In this document: positions 39,401-50,700 of the stretch, piece after piece | How the letters are laid out: each line of letters starts with the position of its first letter | Numbering within the stretch: the first letter of the stretch is position 1 | Assembly (NCBI RefSeq): GCF_011397635.1 | Contig: NC_064770.1 | Coordinates: 6,968,826 to 7,032,825, forward strand | Source: Epinephelus fuscoguttatus | Taxonomy: Eukaryota; Chordata; Actinopteri; Perciformes; Serranidae | Direction: 5' to 3' | DNA: 64,000 nucleotides | Position numbers and translations under genes: made by a program | The notes under the pieces: model-generated | The model's database searches: none | What the model was told of the DNA's origin: nothing | What the model saw: only the letters and a program-made list of their open reading frames with translations

Positions 39401-41997
39401 GTCAATCCAAAATCTATGATCATATTTAAGTGGTGGTTTTTTTTTCATATACATCCCTGATCCTATAGTTATACTTAAAGAAAGGAGAAAATGTTCAATT
39501 TTCATATAAAAAAATATGTTAAATGCACCTTTTGGAAATGTATTTGGTATATGCTGTTAGTTAGTAGAAAGATATGCCCAGGTACATAAGGTTACAACAT
39601 GGAATAAGCATTTTTCATTCTTGACTATATTTTACCTTTATGACCACCATAAGAATGGCACAGAGATTTACCAGACATAAAAGTGAAGCAGTTAAGGCCT
39701 CACCATGCTAACCAAAGGAGTAGTATATTGTAATATTGCCTTCTATACTACCAGCCTGCATGTACAGAACATAAAGGCTCCTGTTTTACCCAGAGACAGA
39801 CAGCCAGGCTCAGAATAGCTTTAACATTCTCCTGACCTGGCTGGGGGCTTACAGACAAACCCTGACACCCTCAACAGCTGGCCAGCTAGGACATGTATGT
39901 AGCTTTGAACATAAATGGGTCAAGTCTGTGCACATATCCCTTACTTCACTGCCAGAGTGCAACTGAGAGTCCAAGTCTGAATCAGGGCTGGGTGATAATG
40001 GTTTAAACTTAATATTGCGATATATTTAGGCTATATTGCGATACACAATCTATATATCACAATATTTTGAAATCTCCTCTAAAGTACTTTAGACTATGCC
40101 AAATTATTAAAAGAACTACAGTTACAACATGCTATACAATTCTTTTTTTTCCTCATAATGATGACTTCAGGCAAGTATGACCCAGCAGACTTCCTCTAAG
40201 GATTACTCCTGAGATAGACTCTGCAACCAGCAGACATAAGGTTCTGGTTCTACTGGGGTTTGAACCCAGGACCTTCTGCGTGTAAAGCAGATGTGATAAC
40301 CACTACACCACAGAACCTTCATTTTGGCCTGCCACCTCACATGGAACAGATTATATGTGAATGAGTTGTTATTTGGTGCACAGGCTGTGACCTGGTCACT
40401 CCCCATGATAGTCCTAACGTAGCATTTTAGTTGGGGCTTTAGTCGGGCCAAGGGGCGAAGGGGACTGATCGTGGACTGATGTGTAGGTCTGTTGGGTGAG
40501 TCATATATAGCTGTTCAAGCTACAGCTATACCAACTGGAAAAACAGAGGGGGACATGGAAAACTTAACGTCAGCACTATACTTTAAAGGCTGCGTTGAAT
40601 TTATATGGCAATGAGAAGAGTATTTAATGTGACTGCAGTGGGAGACTTTAGTTGGCTATCTTAACTTCCTCACAGGTTTCACTTTAATGAACCTCAATTT
40701 TTCAGGCACAATATTAAATATGCTATAAAATGATCATTTTCTTTAATGGTTTTACATAGCATGCTGTCCTTTGCCAGGGAAGCAGAAAAATCTGCCAGCT
40801 CATGTTTTATTTGCTCTGGCAGATGCGTCTGGTCCCCTTCCACTTTAGGCAGATATACAGCAACCTCAAATCTGTCCCGTTTCCACCGAGCAGTACGGTA
40901 CTGTACGGTAGGGTTCAGTATGGGACGCTTTTTTTCTGTTTCCACTGTGAAAAGTTGTGGATGGTACCAATGGAACCGTTCTGTACCATTACCATTTTTG
41001 GTCCCCCCTCTGTTGGGGTACCTAGCACACAGATCCGGTACTAAAAGGTGGAGCTGTGAACACTGCAGTCTGTTGATTGGTCAATAGCAGACGGTTACTC
41101 TGCACAGGTCTGAGTTGTGGCTGGTTTTGACGCAGAAGCCACTCTTCATAACATGGAGAATTTAATGAGTAAACTGTAACTATAAAATATAAGGATGTTT
41201 TGCTGCCTCTCACAGCAGCCAGAGTTGGAGAAAAAAATAACTTAATTTATTGGGTCGACTGCCGGAAAGTTTTAAGGTGGAACCTACTTGTAATGTTACT
41301 CAATACATGAGTTAACAACGTGAATCAATCAACACACCTTAAATATTGCATGTGACAACTCTGACCATTACTTTAGTTTTTATATGACATAAACTTTTAG
41401 TAATGAGTGGATCTTCAAGCATTTATATGTATTAATTTCAGCTGGGTTATGGGAACTGCTTATATTCTAATACTCAAGAGAAAAAAAAGGGTCACGTAGC
41501 TTTGAGCTACGGCAACATTAACCCCTGAGCTTGCCTGAGAACGACTTGGTGCGCAAACCCGCTAATTTTGAATATCCCATGGAGAGTGACTCTCACTGCA
41601 GCCTGTTTTATTTTGTTCTGAAAATGTCAGCATGCAGCCTCATTCTTGAGGCACCTCATGCATTCCTGTACATTTGTTTACATGCATGCCTTTGGCTCTG
41701 TGTGTGTGTGTGTGTGTGTGTGTTGCTGCTGCAGTAAACAGGAGAGATTGCAAAACTATGGATGTAAATGTGTGTCAGGACACAACAGGCCAACGATCAC
41801 ATTTCAAAACAAGCCCATCGGTCACAAGCTAATAAAGTGTGTTGTGTGTTTGTGTGTTGCTGGATGTGTGTATGTGTTGACAAGTGCCATCTGATACATG
41901 AGGAGAATTCAAAAACACTGTTTCAGTTTGGCGAATGAGAAGGTAGCAGTCCGGCATGTACTTAGAGCTCTATGTGCTATATTAAGTTTGTAATGTC

Positions 41998-42041
<44 letters not shown>

Positions 42042-43441
42042 GCCTGGCATGCAGACAGATATATAGGCATCCAACCTGCTGTAAAATGATACTGAGCTTC
42101 AGCTGTAGCTCCTCATAAACAGTTTTACCTTGTCTGCTCTTCATCTCTGAATATGTTTTTTCATCCCTTTCGGAGGGTTTTTCCTTTAATTTTTTTTTTT
42201 GTCATAGTTGGTTTTCAAAGTAATTTTTCTCAAACAAATACTGTGAAAAGATTGCAAGTTTATCCCAGCCTCTGTTTACCTGCCTAATATAACCACAGGG
42301 AGCATTCATAATTGTTTTCTTTACTGTTTGGAAGTGTATGGGAGTGAAAGGGCTTAAGACAACTGGATATAGTATGCAATTGAAAGTGTTAATCATCATG
42401 TATCAATGTAAATACTGCCTAAAAGTTAGGCAGTTTCTATTATAACATTTAAGTTATAATAGAAAATGAGCAAAAACATCTGTCACAGTTAATTTAACTC
42501 AGCTGTAGTTATTTTTATGTTAATTCTGTGAGCAGGCCAAACAACAAAAGCCAGTCTCACCTTAGAAAGACAACAAATAGAGAGGGCATTGAACTGTTTG
42601 CCCTGGTCATTTAACTATTTCAACAGAAAATGGCGGTCGTTGTTAGTTGTTATGGTGATGGCACAAGTCGGTGGGGCCATTAAGTGTGTTGCACTCATTA
42701 ATTTGAGAATTCCATTTGTGCCTACTGCTGCCTTTTTAGTGATCAAAGGTATTGACATCTTTGCATAGTGAGCAGGTTTTGTTATAACTGACAACTGACT
42801 TACAAAATATTTACTCAGATTACTTTTGTGTTGTAATGAGTAACATCACATGTTAGTATTTGCATTTAAAGTAATCAGTTTTTAGTTACCCTTTCAAATA
42901 AGCAACCAGTTACTTTTAAAATATATTTATTATTTATAAAAGTATCGAGTAGATTTGAAACAATCAAAAATCTTTGTGGGAGAAGTTAAGAAATTACATG
43001 TGTCCTGCTACCTAGACTAGGAATGCCTGTACATGTAGGATGCTGCCTACCAAACACTTTCATCAACCCTGACTGTGTGTTACTGAAGTAAGGGAAAAAC
43101 TTTTGACTGATAGATATCACCATACAACTACCCTGTTCATTACTTACAATAAGACAGTTATTTTTTTCTACTTTAAGTTCTCTGAAATATTATGTTAAAT
43201 AAGCAAATGAGGCATTATTTAATTAAATAATGCTTTTTTGTATTTTTTCTATTTTCAAAGTAGAGATGTTGTGCAGGCAAAATAACCCAAAATCTCAAAA
43301 TTGACAAGAGTATAAAAAAACAATTTTTTCACCTATAGTGTCTTCCCTTCACTTGGTCCACAGTCCATGTCTTACTTAACGGAAATCTTCACACACTTAC
43401 ACAGATTGTGTAATTCAAATTACAGGAAAGAACTTTGGAGT

Positions 43442-43491
<50 letters not shown>

Positions 43492-43552
43492 TTCTCAGGA
43501 AATGTAGCCTCTCTTACTTTGACACTGGATCCCTGACACACTGCTGCACATG

Positions 43553-43634
<82 letters not shown>

Positions 43635-46600
43635 AGACTGGTCATTCTGTGGCTTATTTATACATTGTACAGTGTGTTAGCACTGGCCTCTGTGGTGTGT
43701 CTGAATGTGTGTTATGGACTCTTGTCACAGTGCAGTTTGTGTGATCCTACATAAAGTGATTGAACTTGTTTATTTGGTTGGTTGTAAAGATGATGAATCA
43801 TGGTGACCTCATTGCTGCAACAGGATCAAATGTAATGCAGATGACAGCTCTGCACCCTTCTTTGTACAGACCCACAGAGTCATTAAGACTAATCTTCTGA
43901 CAATCATAATTGCTGCCTCGCCCTTAACAGTGAAGTAACTCCTGCTTCAGTCTTTAAAAAAAATATGCTTAACTTAGTGAACTGTAACCCTCTGAAGGTC
44001 AAAGTGACCCCTTCCACTATTCTGGGCATCCCTCTGCGCATGATGTTCCCTACAGATTATTTTCAGTTTCAGCTCATCTGTGTCTGGGATGAAAGACCTG
44101 ACAGCCAGGTACTGTATGTGCTTCTGGCTGTCTTATGGGCCAAAGCTTGACCAGGCATGTCTGAGGTGTTGCCATTAATAAATGGAGCTCAAAAGTTCAT
44201 GCAGGCCACAACATGAAGTCTGTGCTGCCACCCAGATTAGATGATCATCAGTGGATTCCTCTTATCTGTGTTATCTGACTGAAAGAAATAGTTTCAAAAA
44301 ACACACTCGTTCCTTTTCTTTTGTGATGGTGAGATGAGATGACTGATGCCACTCTTATGTCTGTGATACAAACAAAGCTTGTGCCAGGGTGTGGTTAGGC
44401 CTAGTTTAGCATTAAAATTGGAAGCAGTTGGAAAACAACCAGCTTGCTCTGTCAATAGACAGAATCACGGTGATGTCATGCTAAAAACAATCAATTCCAA
44501 GTGGACAATTGACAATTAATTTTAATGATGGAATTATGTAAAAATCGGCAAACTTGTTTATTTCTGTTGTCATTTACAGCCATAACTGTAATGTTTGAGG
44601 ATTCACTTAAACATTGTGGTTTGAACTATTGGATTTTTGGCTATTTCATGCTGGCTACAGTGTTGCTTTGCTACCATCTTTAATAAACCAAATCTACCGG
44701 CATGGAAGCTAAGCAATGTACTTATGTGGACAGGGACAACAGCAAAATGCATTTTAGCCAACTAGAGAAATCAGTACCTGTGCAAATATGCTATATTTTG
44801 AATACTTTAACTGCTTCACTTTACACATTAACCAATCAGGCAGCAGCAGACCAGCCACTCCAGTGTTCTGCAAAGTAAAATTCCTAGGGATGCAGGATAT
44901 TGGATTTTTGCCAATATGCCAATACAAAACAACTCATTTGACTGATAACCGAAGCCGATATTGATATATTCACTTTTTCCCCCACCTAATTTTAGTGATC
45001 ATCAAGTCTCTTCTGCAGTGGAATTAACATCATATTATGCATGCAAACACTTATTGGGATGATCCAACAGCAGATTGAGACACGAAATACAATACTTTTC
45101 AATGTATATAATATTAATTCATTGTTCAAGGTAAGACAAAGCATATTGGGTGATTCTGATTCATCCTAAAGCCAATATTGGTCGATGCCGATGACATGCC
45201 AATATTATTGTGCATCACTAAAAATTACTGTTTTTGTCACTGGCTTTGAAATAACAGCATCAGTTCCCCATTGGAGAGGGCTGTCTGCATCTCTCTCACC
45301 ATTTAAGTCTATGGGGGAAAGTCTTTCAGGGCATCATGTGACAGACGTAATTCCGATGTTTTGCCACTACAAAAATTGGACTCAAAACCCAGTACACGTC
45401 CTGCAGACCTGAGATATACATTAAGGAAATATGTAGCAACATCACCGTTAATTTGGAGTTGTGTTTCTCACCATTCAACAAATATAAGTCCAACAATCAC
45501 TCTCTTTTAGCTCCATTTTGTTCTCCACTAACTCCTGAGAAAAATATCTGCTTCATAGCTTCTTCACTTTAAACAGCTGCCTGCTAACCAACAACAGCAC
45601 TATGAGAGCACTGAGAGTGAACCAAAACATTACATTAAGTTTGAAGACATGAGGTTACTGCATACAACCAGCAGTAATCAGGCTACTAAGGTGGCAGCAC
45701 AAGAACTGATTGGAAAGGCCAGTAGCTCCCAGGCTACTGCTACTGCAGCAGGGTGTATTCCTTTGGTACTGCTCTTGCTCCTGGTGAGGTCATCTGTGGT
45801 GATGTGAGGTTTCCTGGTGACTCATCTAACTCTGACTCATTATCTCACATGACATTACACTCAGTTTTGGTGGGAGCTAAAACAAATACAGTACACATTA
45901 CTTATTTATAGGCTAAATAAATAAATATATTTAAACTGCTATGTGTGTGTTATTTTGGATAGGTCACTAGTCTTCTAACAGACTTATTTATTTTTAGTAT
46001 CATTTTAGTTATAGTTCCACTTTTAATTGGACTGTACATGAACTCTTGTAAAAACAAAACACTTACATAAAAAGAGAAAAACTTAGAAATGCAGTAACTT
46101 CATTTAAGTAGAAACTGGTCTGTTTTAAGCACACTCATATATATGTATATATATGTGGAGTACTTGGCACTGGAAATGACACATTACAAATTGTGTACCA
46201 CTTCCCATGTCCACTACGTGGTGCTAGAGAACACACGCTATTTATCAGCCTTGTTGCTGTATATCAAGTGTAGACCACAACATGTAAATTTCACAGATGA
46301 TCTTGTCACAAAAGACTAACTTCCTATTATCAGTAGGTGGCGCTATGACTGTGCATCAATATAAGTAAGTAATCTCTGCGGGCCCGGACGCTGATCCAGC
46401 ATGTGAGATGTGGGCTAGACTGGACTATTCTGTGTCCTATCAAAATGTCCCAGTGCCACCATGGCAAGGCTATTTCATGAAAACTCACAATCTTCTATAT
46501 AAAGCTACATCAAGGTGGATCTGTTGAACCCGCTAGGAGAAGTATATCAAAGTATGAAACATGTCATTCCCTGTTGCCAGTAGGGGGCGCTAAAACTATG

Positions 46601-47707
46601 CTTAATTATTGGCATGTAAATGTCTTTAGGCCAGGACTCTTATCAAACGTGAAGTTTGGGGCAGATTGGAGCTACTGAGCCATTTTCTTACACCCAAGCA
46701 TGACCCACAAAATATCCGATATATGTGCCAAGTTTGGTGAATTTTTGAGCACATTTAGCCCCTCTAAATTTTGATTAAGTGCACAAATGAATAAAATTCC
46801 TTCAGTTTCAATAGGGTCCTCACACCGCTCTCAGTGCTCAGGCCCTAACTGGCATTTTATCAAAGAACCTATAGCAGGTTGCTGGGTAATTAACAACTCA
46901 ACATGGTGACATACAGGACAAGAGCTTAGTGTGTAACTTTTGGCAGTTAGGCTTAGCCCCAGAATATATACTACATCCCAAAATGTATATCTGTAAATTA
47001 AAGGGTTTCTATACTGATTGAATATGGCAGGTAGTCCTATCAAGTAGTTTCAGTCATCTTATTCTGATGATATTTAAGCTAAACTGTACCTCTTTATCCT
47101 CCTCGTCTTCATCCTGCACGGCACCAAGTCCATCTCTAGATTCCACAGGCAGGGTAGGTCGGTCTCTTTCTACCCCAGCAGGTCTCTCCAGTGGGGAGGA
47201 CTGGTCTGGACATCCCATGGGGAGAGGATCTGGCTCCCGCTGGACCAGCCAGGCCTCCAGTTCTGCACGAGGAATCTATGGACAAAGGTAAGAAGGTCTG
47301 TTACATAAAAGCTGTAAATAGCAAAATTGAAACAGCGAAAATGTTACTATTCCTAGTACTATATCATTCTAATTCCATCTCAGTGGGAGCATATGGATAA
47401 TGAGGGAGATCTATATGGTTCCCACCTGCAGTCTGTCCAGAGAACGGACCCAGCCAAGCAGCCTTCGTGCCGTGAAGAACCCATCCAGGTCTACACTCTT
47501 GGGGTGGAGGCCATGGCCATCTTCCAGGCGGTTGCGGAGGTTGTGGAACTGCGTCTGGGTCAGTGCTGAGGTAGGACCCAGGATCATCTCGTGCCAGGAG
47601 GGGGGCAGGTAGGGCTCCAGTCCCACGTCAACCCTCACTCCACACAGGCTGAGCAGGATGGCCATCTGAATAAGGCCTTCCGTGAAGTATTTCTTTAGGT
47701 ACAGCAT
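32442..47707 (-). CDS. nfe2l1: nfe2l1 (NRF1/TCF11), CNC-bZIP transcription factor
   Basis: Encodes an ER-anchored Cap'n'Collar bZIP factor. After retrotranslocation and DDI2-type cleavage it enters the nucleus, pairs with small Maf proteins and drives proteasome and stress genes. Eight exons (47,707-47,426; 47,275-47,090; 39,091-38,930; 35,507-35,439; 35,350-35,204; 35,082-34,911; 34,300-33,605; 33,442-32,442) join without a frame break to 904 residues; human NRF1 has 772. In order: N-terminal membrane helix (about 7-24), NHB2 with Trp103-Leu104 at the cleavage site, ECLRLLE box (about 217), WQDLL box (about 271), acidic activation helix (499-523), beta-TrCP degron DSGLS (580-584) with Ser-rich run, CNC region, basic region (790-806), zipper (807-840), Lys-rich tail. 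The DIDLID/DLG element was not found. NFE2L3 and NFE2L2 fit worse. The a/b paralogue is unresolved. Confidence 0.95.
33605..34300 (-). CDS. nfe2l1: nfe2l1 coding exon 7: NST region, activation helix
   Basis: Residues 340-571 plus one base. Asn/Ser-rich with another sequon (NSS), then an acidic run and LNDLLEDATILDEIRLLDLA, matching human LGGLLDEAMLDEISLMDLA. About 45 residues (from GFLNSE to RRHHQ) follow before the DSGLS exon; human joins these parts almost directly, so this part is expanded here. Acceptor GTCTCCAG, donor CAGG|GTAATT. Confidence 0.93.
34911..35082 (-). CDS. nfe2l1: nfe2l1 coding exon 6: NST-region start
   Basis: Residues 283-339 plus one base of codon 340. Asn-rich (LNQNCNNSDNG) with one N-X-S sequon visible, consistent with the Asn/Ser/Thr region that is glycosylated in the ER lumen. 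Acceptor TTTCCAG, donor AATG|GTAATT. Confidence 0.88.
35204..35350 (-). CDS. nfe2l1: nfe2l1 coding exon 5: WQDLL box
   Basis: 49 codons, residues 234-282. MDLELQWQDLLAVMEPE matches human FDLEQQWQDLMSIMEMQ. Acceptor CCTCAG, donor GAG|GTAACT. Confidence 0.93.
35439..35507 (-). CDS. nfe2l1: nfe2l1 coding exon 4: ECLRLLE box
   Basis: 23 codons, residues 211-233. LQECLRLLENTFPFTEEQQ matches human LEECLRLLEATCPFGENAE. Acceptor TTTTCAG, donor CAG|GTATAG. Confidence 0.93.
38395..38670. mobile_element. MITE copy (tail ...actattccttta)
   Basis: Wording such as ttttgggaaatgctgagcag, gtttccagtctttatgcta, gctaactggctgttagct and caaactattccttta marks a common fish non-autonomous element. The right terminus tcctttaa resembles the TTAA-type ends at 48-49 kb. 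The left end is blurred. Confidence 0.5.
38930..39091 (-). CDS. nfe2l1: nfe2l1 coding exon 3
   Basis: Residues 157-210, phase 0 at both ends; the acceptor is CAACCAG|GAAGAT, the donor CAG|GTAGAC. It is rich in Glu, Arg and Gly; FYSYANNRELIQNE resembles human VFDYSHRQKEQDVEK, but the preceding human segment with DIDLIDILWRQDIDLG has no counterpart in this exon. Confidence 0.8.
40245..40317 (-). tRNA. tRNA-Val (anticodon UAC)
   Basis: The minus strand reads GGTTCTGTGGTGTAGTGG then TTATCAC, anticodon stem-loop TCTGC-TTTACAC-GCAGA, variable AGGTC, T-arm CTGGG-TTCAAAC-CCCAG, acceptor TAGAACC and discriminator A, 73 nt. All four stems pair (one G-U in the acceptor), the A box (TGTAGTGG) and B box (GGTTCAAAC) are intact, and anticodon TAC decodes GUA valine. 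It closely resembles vertebrate tRNA-Val. No run of four or more T follows within about 100 bases on the minus strand, so Pol III termination is unclear; it may be a tRNA-derived or inactive copy. It lies in nfe2l1 intron 2, in the same orientation. Confidence 0.8.
40870..41640 (+). repeat. Dispersed repeat, copy B
   Basis: Same-orientation copy of the family at 521-1480 (shared gaaaagttgtggatg, ggggtacctagcacacagat, ttaatttcagc, cacgtagct and ctgaaaatgtcag blocks). It lacks the TIR element found in copy A. Confidence 0.65.
41698..42039. repeat. Two (TG)n microsatellites
   Basis: (TG)n tracts at 41,698-41,722 and 42,003-42,039 separated by TG-rich, degenerate sequence. Confidence 0.9.
42060..43440. 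other. nfe2l1 intron 2, no supported feature
   Basis: AT-rich intronic sequence. Short open frames only; no transposon ends could be fixed. Confidence 0.45.
43443..43633. repeat. (CA)n and (TG)n tracts facing each other
   Basis: A (CA)n tract at 43,443-43,489 is followed 67 bases later by a (TG)n tract at 43,557-43,633. The tracts are complementary, so the region could form a long imperfect hairpin. Confidence 0.95.
44280..44470. mobile_element. MITE-like fragment (left end)
   Basis: Starts with gaaagaaatagtttcaaaaa and continues with a typical stretch (gagatgagatgactgatgcc, actcttatgtctgtgata), the start of a common fish element whose tail type is seen at 38,670. Only one end is recognisable. 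Confidence 0.4.
44885..45220. mobile_element. hAT-type MITE
   Basis: The left end tagggatgcaggatattgg pairs with the right end ccaatattattgtgcatcacta. Flanks aaaattcc (44,877-44,884) and aaaattac (45,221-45,228) match at 7 of 8 bases. 336 bp, no transposase, rich in ccgat/ccaatat motifs. Confidence 0.8.
46190..46620 (+). repeat. Interspersed repeat with CTCF-like motifs
   Basis: Three related blocks occur at about 46,215 (ccactacgtggtgctag), 46,328 (tcagtaggtggcgctatg) and 46,577 (ccagtagggggcgctaa), spaced 115-250 bases in alike sequence. The last (46,577-46,591) fits the CTCF core consensus CCASYAGRKGGCRSY completely. The family also resembles gggggcgct-bearing sequence at 20.4 kb. Confidence 0.55.
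47090..47275 (-). CDS. nfe2l1: nfe2l1 coding exon 2: cleavage-site box
   Basis: Residues 95-156, phase 0 at both ends. IPRAELEAWLVQREPD matches human VPTTEVNAWLVHRDPEG and keeps Trp103-Leu104 at the same numbers, the reported DDI2 cleavage position in human NRF1. The exon ends in an acidic run (DEDEEDKE). Confidence 0.93.
47426..47707 (-). CDS. nfe2l1: nfe2l1 coding exon 1: ER anchor and NHB1
   Basis: Residues 1-94 from ATG at 47,707 (MLYLKKYFTEGLIQMAILLS...). The hydrophobic stretch is the ER-targeting helix typical of NRF1 and NRF3. Then come ILGPTSALTQTQFHNLRN, HPKSVDLDGFFTARRLL and SLDRLQ, nearly the human order. The donor is CAG|GTGGGA. Confidence 0.96.
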
Positions 47708-50700
47708 CTTTGGTATGTCAGAAGATGTGCAAAGGGTCCAAAGCTCAGTTCAGTCACCACCACAATGAGTGGCTCTTCTGTCTTTGTGTCTTTGGTGTTA
47801 AGTGTTAAGCCCTTAAGTCCCTAAAAGATCTGTCAGGAAACTGATGAACCCCCATGTGAAGGAAGAGGGACTCGGAAAAATATCCCTCTCCCACTGGGTC
47901 CAATAACAAAAAAAAAAAAATCTAAAAAATGTTCTTGGTACTCTAAAAATAACCTGGTTGGGAAAGTCTTTTCTCTTTTTTCTTCAATTATAATGTAATG
48001 TTGCTCTGGTAGGGAAGACTTGCTAAAATGTACCAGACACTACACAGTTCCACCCAACTATTCTGATCAAGCTGCTCAGTGTCTAAGTGTAGAAGAAGGA
48101 TGTCTTCTTTAATCAGGACTCATTGGGATCAAAATATCTAGAAAGAAAGACTGTCAGTGAAACTCTCCCAGGTTCATCCAAAACTTCTTGCTCTTCATGG
48201 AAGAGAATATTTCTTCCTGTGAATTAAGAGAGCAGCTGACTTCAAAACAGAGGACAAAACAGATGAAATATTACACAAGTTGTAGCAAAAATCATTTGTG
48301 ATGTTAAAGGATTAATTCACCCACCAAATGATCATTTGTATGTCAATTACTGTTTTTCTCACATGCCTCCTCAGGACGAATCCTAAAATGGAGAAAATTC
48401 TTCATGAATTGAAGTCAGTGGTTTGGGATTTATAAATGGCAAAAATACATCAAAACATCCATTTACAAACTCTAACTCAACTCGTGCGGCATAATCCAAG
48501 TGTCATTTATCCAGTTGTTCCTCAGTACTTTCTAAACAGACAGTGCTTTCAAACAGGGAACTGAACAGAAAGTAAAACTTTTCTATGATCCCTTCAAAGC
48601 CAGACTCCACTGACAAAAACCATAATTTTACAGCTTACCTTGCTGAACTAACTGCTGGTCTACCACTGCCTAGATCAGTTAGTTAATTTGTGTTATAGTG
48701 TAACTTTGGTGTTTTGAAGCAAACTTCGGTTTCAGCACACTATCTAAATGAGGCAGAGGTGGACCATCAGCTCCTATGTTCTGCAAGATTAATTATTGTT
48801 TCTGTCAACAGAGTCTGGCTTTGAAAAGAACATATATAAGTTTCACTTTTAGTTCAGTTCCCCGTTGGAAAGGGTGGCATGTTAGGGAAGTACTGGGCAT
48901 AAAACTGGATAAATGAGACTTGGGTTATACTGCATGAGTTGAGACAGAGTTTGTAAACCGATGTTTTGATATAGTTTTGCTGTTGTTAAACGTGGACCCC
49001 TATTACTTCAATTCATCAAAAATTTTCTTGGTTTCTTGAATTCTCTGTTCACAGTGAAGACATGCGAGAAAAACAAAGTTTTCTTCGTGAATTCAGTGTA
49101 ACCAAGGGTGAGAAATTAATATACAAATTGTCTTTTGGGTAGTGAAGTATTCCTTTAATATATTTAATGGTTTGATCCAAGTATATAGAGTTGCAACTGA
49201 CTATTATTGTGCTAATTTTTAGTAGCATTTTCCTACTACAACTACCTAAACTTCTGCTATTGCTTCATCTGCTACTGCAACTTCTACTATTAGCACTACG
49301 GCAATCACATCTACTTGTGGTCTACAGTTATTGCTAACAACAGCTAACAACAGCCACCACTGCACTCGGGTTAATAATAATAACACCACTGTTATCAAAA
49401 CTAATCTTCCATTGTGAGTGCAGCCTGACCTGCAGAGAGGCAGCCGTTAAGAGGTTTGACTGTTTGTTTGAGGAGATAAGGCACACAGTCACACAGACTG
49501 GGCAGAGACGCCCTCTATCACTCTCTCTCTCTCCCAGTAACTTCGACCTACTTCTAGAAAGGGTTTGGTAACCACCTGCCTGCCCCGCACTGAACTGCCT
49601 GGGTTACTCACTGCAGCCACATGATGTAATTGCCAGGGTTTGCCTGGAAAAACCCTCTCTGTCTCCTCCCTCCTTCAATGCTTATATGGTAACCTGTTTA
49701 CAGAAGCTGCAGTGGAACAGCTGACTGTAACTTTCAGCACCACCTTATAAAAAAAACAAAAACAACTAACTATAAAGAATACTTATATATTTATAGTTCA
49801 GTGTATCCACTAATACAGGATGTAGTTAAGTATAATCTTGTATTGTGTGGTCTAATGGAAAACAGGGTCTGGTGTAACACTACAGTATGTGAGTGCTACA
49901 GGCAACTGTTTAATTCTTAAAGACTTCATCTGAATCTGTTTTCTCTGTTGTTGTTGTTTGTCTGCTGATATTCTACATATTGTATTGTATTCCTGTTTGT
50001 GTTCTTGATATATTTTAATGGACAAAGACAATTCCCCATCTTAATGGATAATACCTTTTTGTTGTATCCTATTAGTGTAAAACTCTTGTGTACTCTACGG
50101 TCGAACACTTATGACATATAAACTAGCAGGCTACTATTTTACAGCAGGCTATAATATAGACTAATGTGTTGTTCAATAGGCTGCTATTGCATGTGGTTAG
50201 TGACAGATGAAATGTTTGTTTTTCAAATGTACTTCCAAGTATTTAAATAAAAGTACTCATAATGCACAGTGCCCCTGTGTGTGTGTGTCTACTATTGTAG
50301 AATATTATTATTACCATTGCAATGATGTGTATGAATGTGGATGAGGGTAATTTTAACTATTTTACATACTGCAAGTAGTATAATCTAAAACAATGCATCA
50401 TATTTTATAAGTTCATCGTGTGTTTTAGCTGTCAGATAAGTGCACTAGAGTAAAGGTACTAGAGTAGTGAACTGTAGTGGAGTAGAAGTAGCATACAATT
50501 CTAATACTCAGATGTGTACAATACTTGTAATGTACTTAGTTATATTCCACCACTTGCGTCTAGCCCTGTCATATATGATCATGCTTTGCTTTAATATTAG
50601 ACTGATGTAAATATTAATATATGTCTTCAGTCCAGGTGAGTGTCATGTATAATGACATGGTGATCATGCTCTGATGTTGTCCTCACTCTGTGCGTGTGAA

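Larger units (their letters stand above)
39092..47089 (-). other. nfe2l1: nfe2l1 intron 2 (8 kb)
   Basis: Long intron between coding exons 2 and 3, holding a tRNA-Val-like gene, a dispersed-repeat copy, hAT MITEs, microsatellites and a repeat with CTCF-like motifs, all listed. A one-ended hAT-like terminus starts near 39,987 (gggctgggtgataatgg). I looked for a minus-strand exon encoding the DIDLID/DLG element and did not find one. Confidence 0.6.

Noticed and set aside
43550..43754. Cys-Val repeat peptides
   Set aside because: They are translations of the (TG)n microsatellite.
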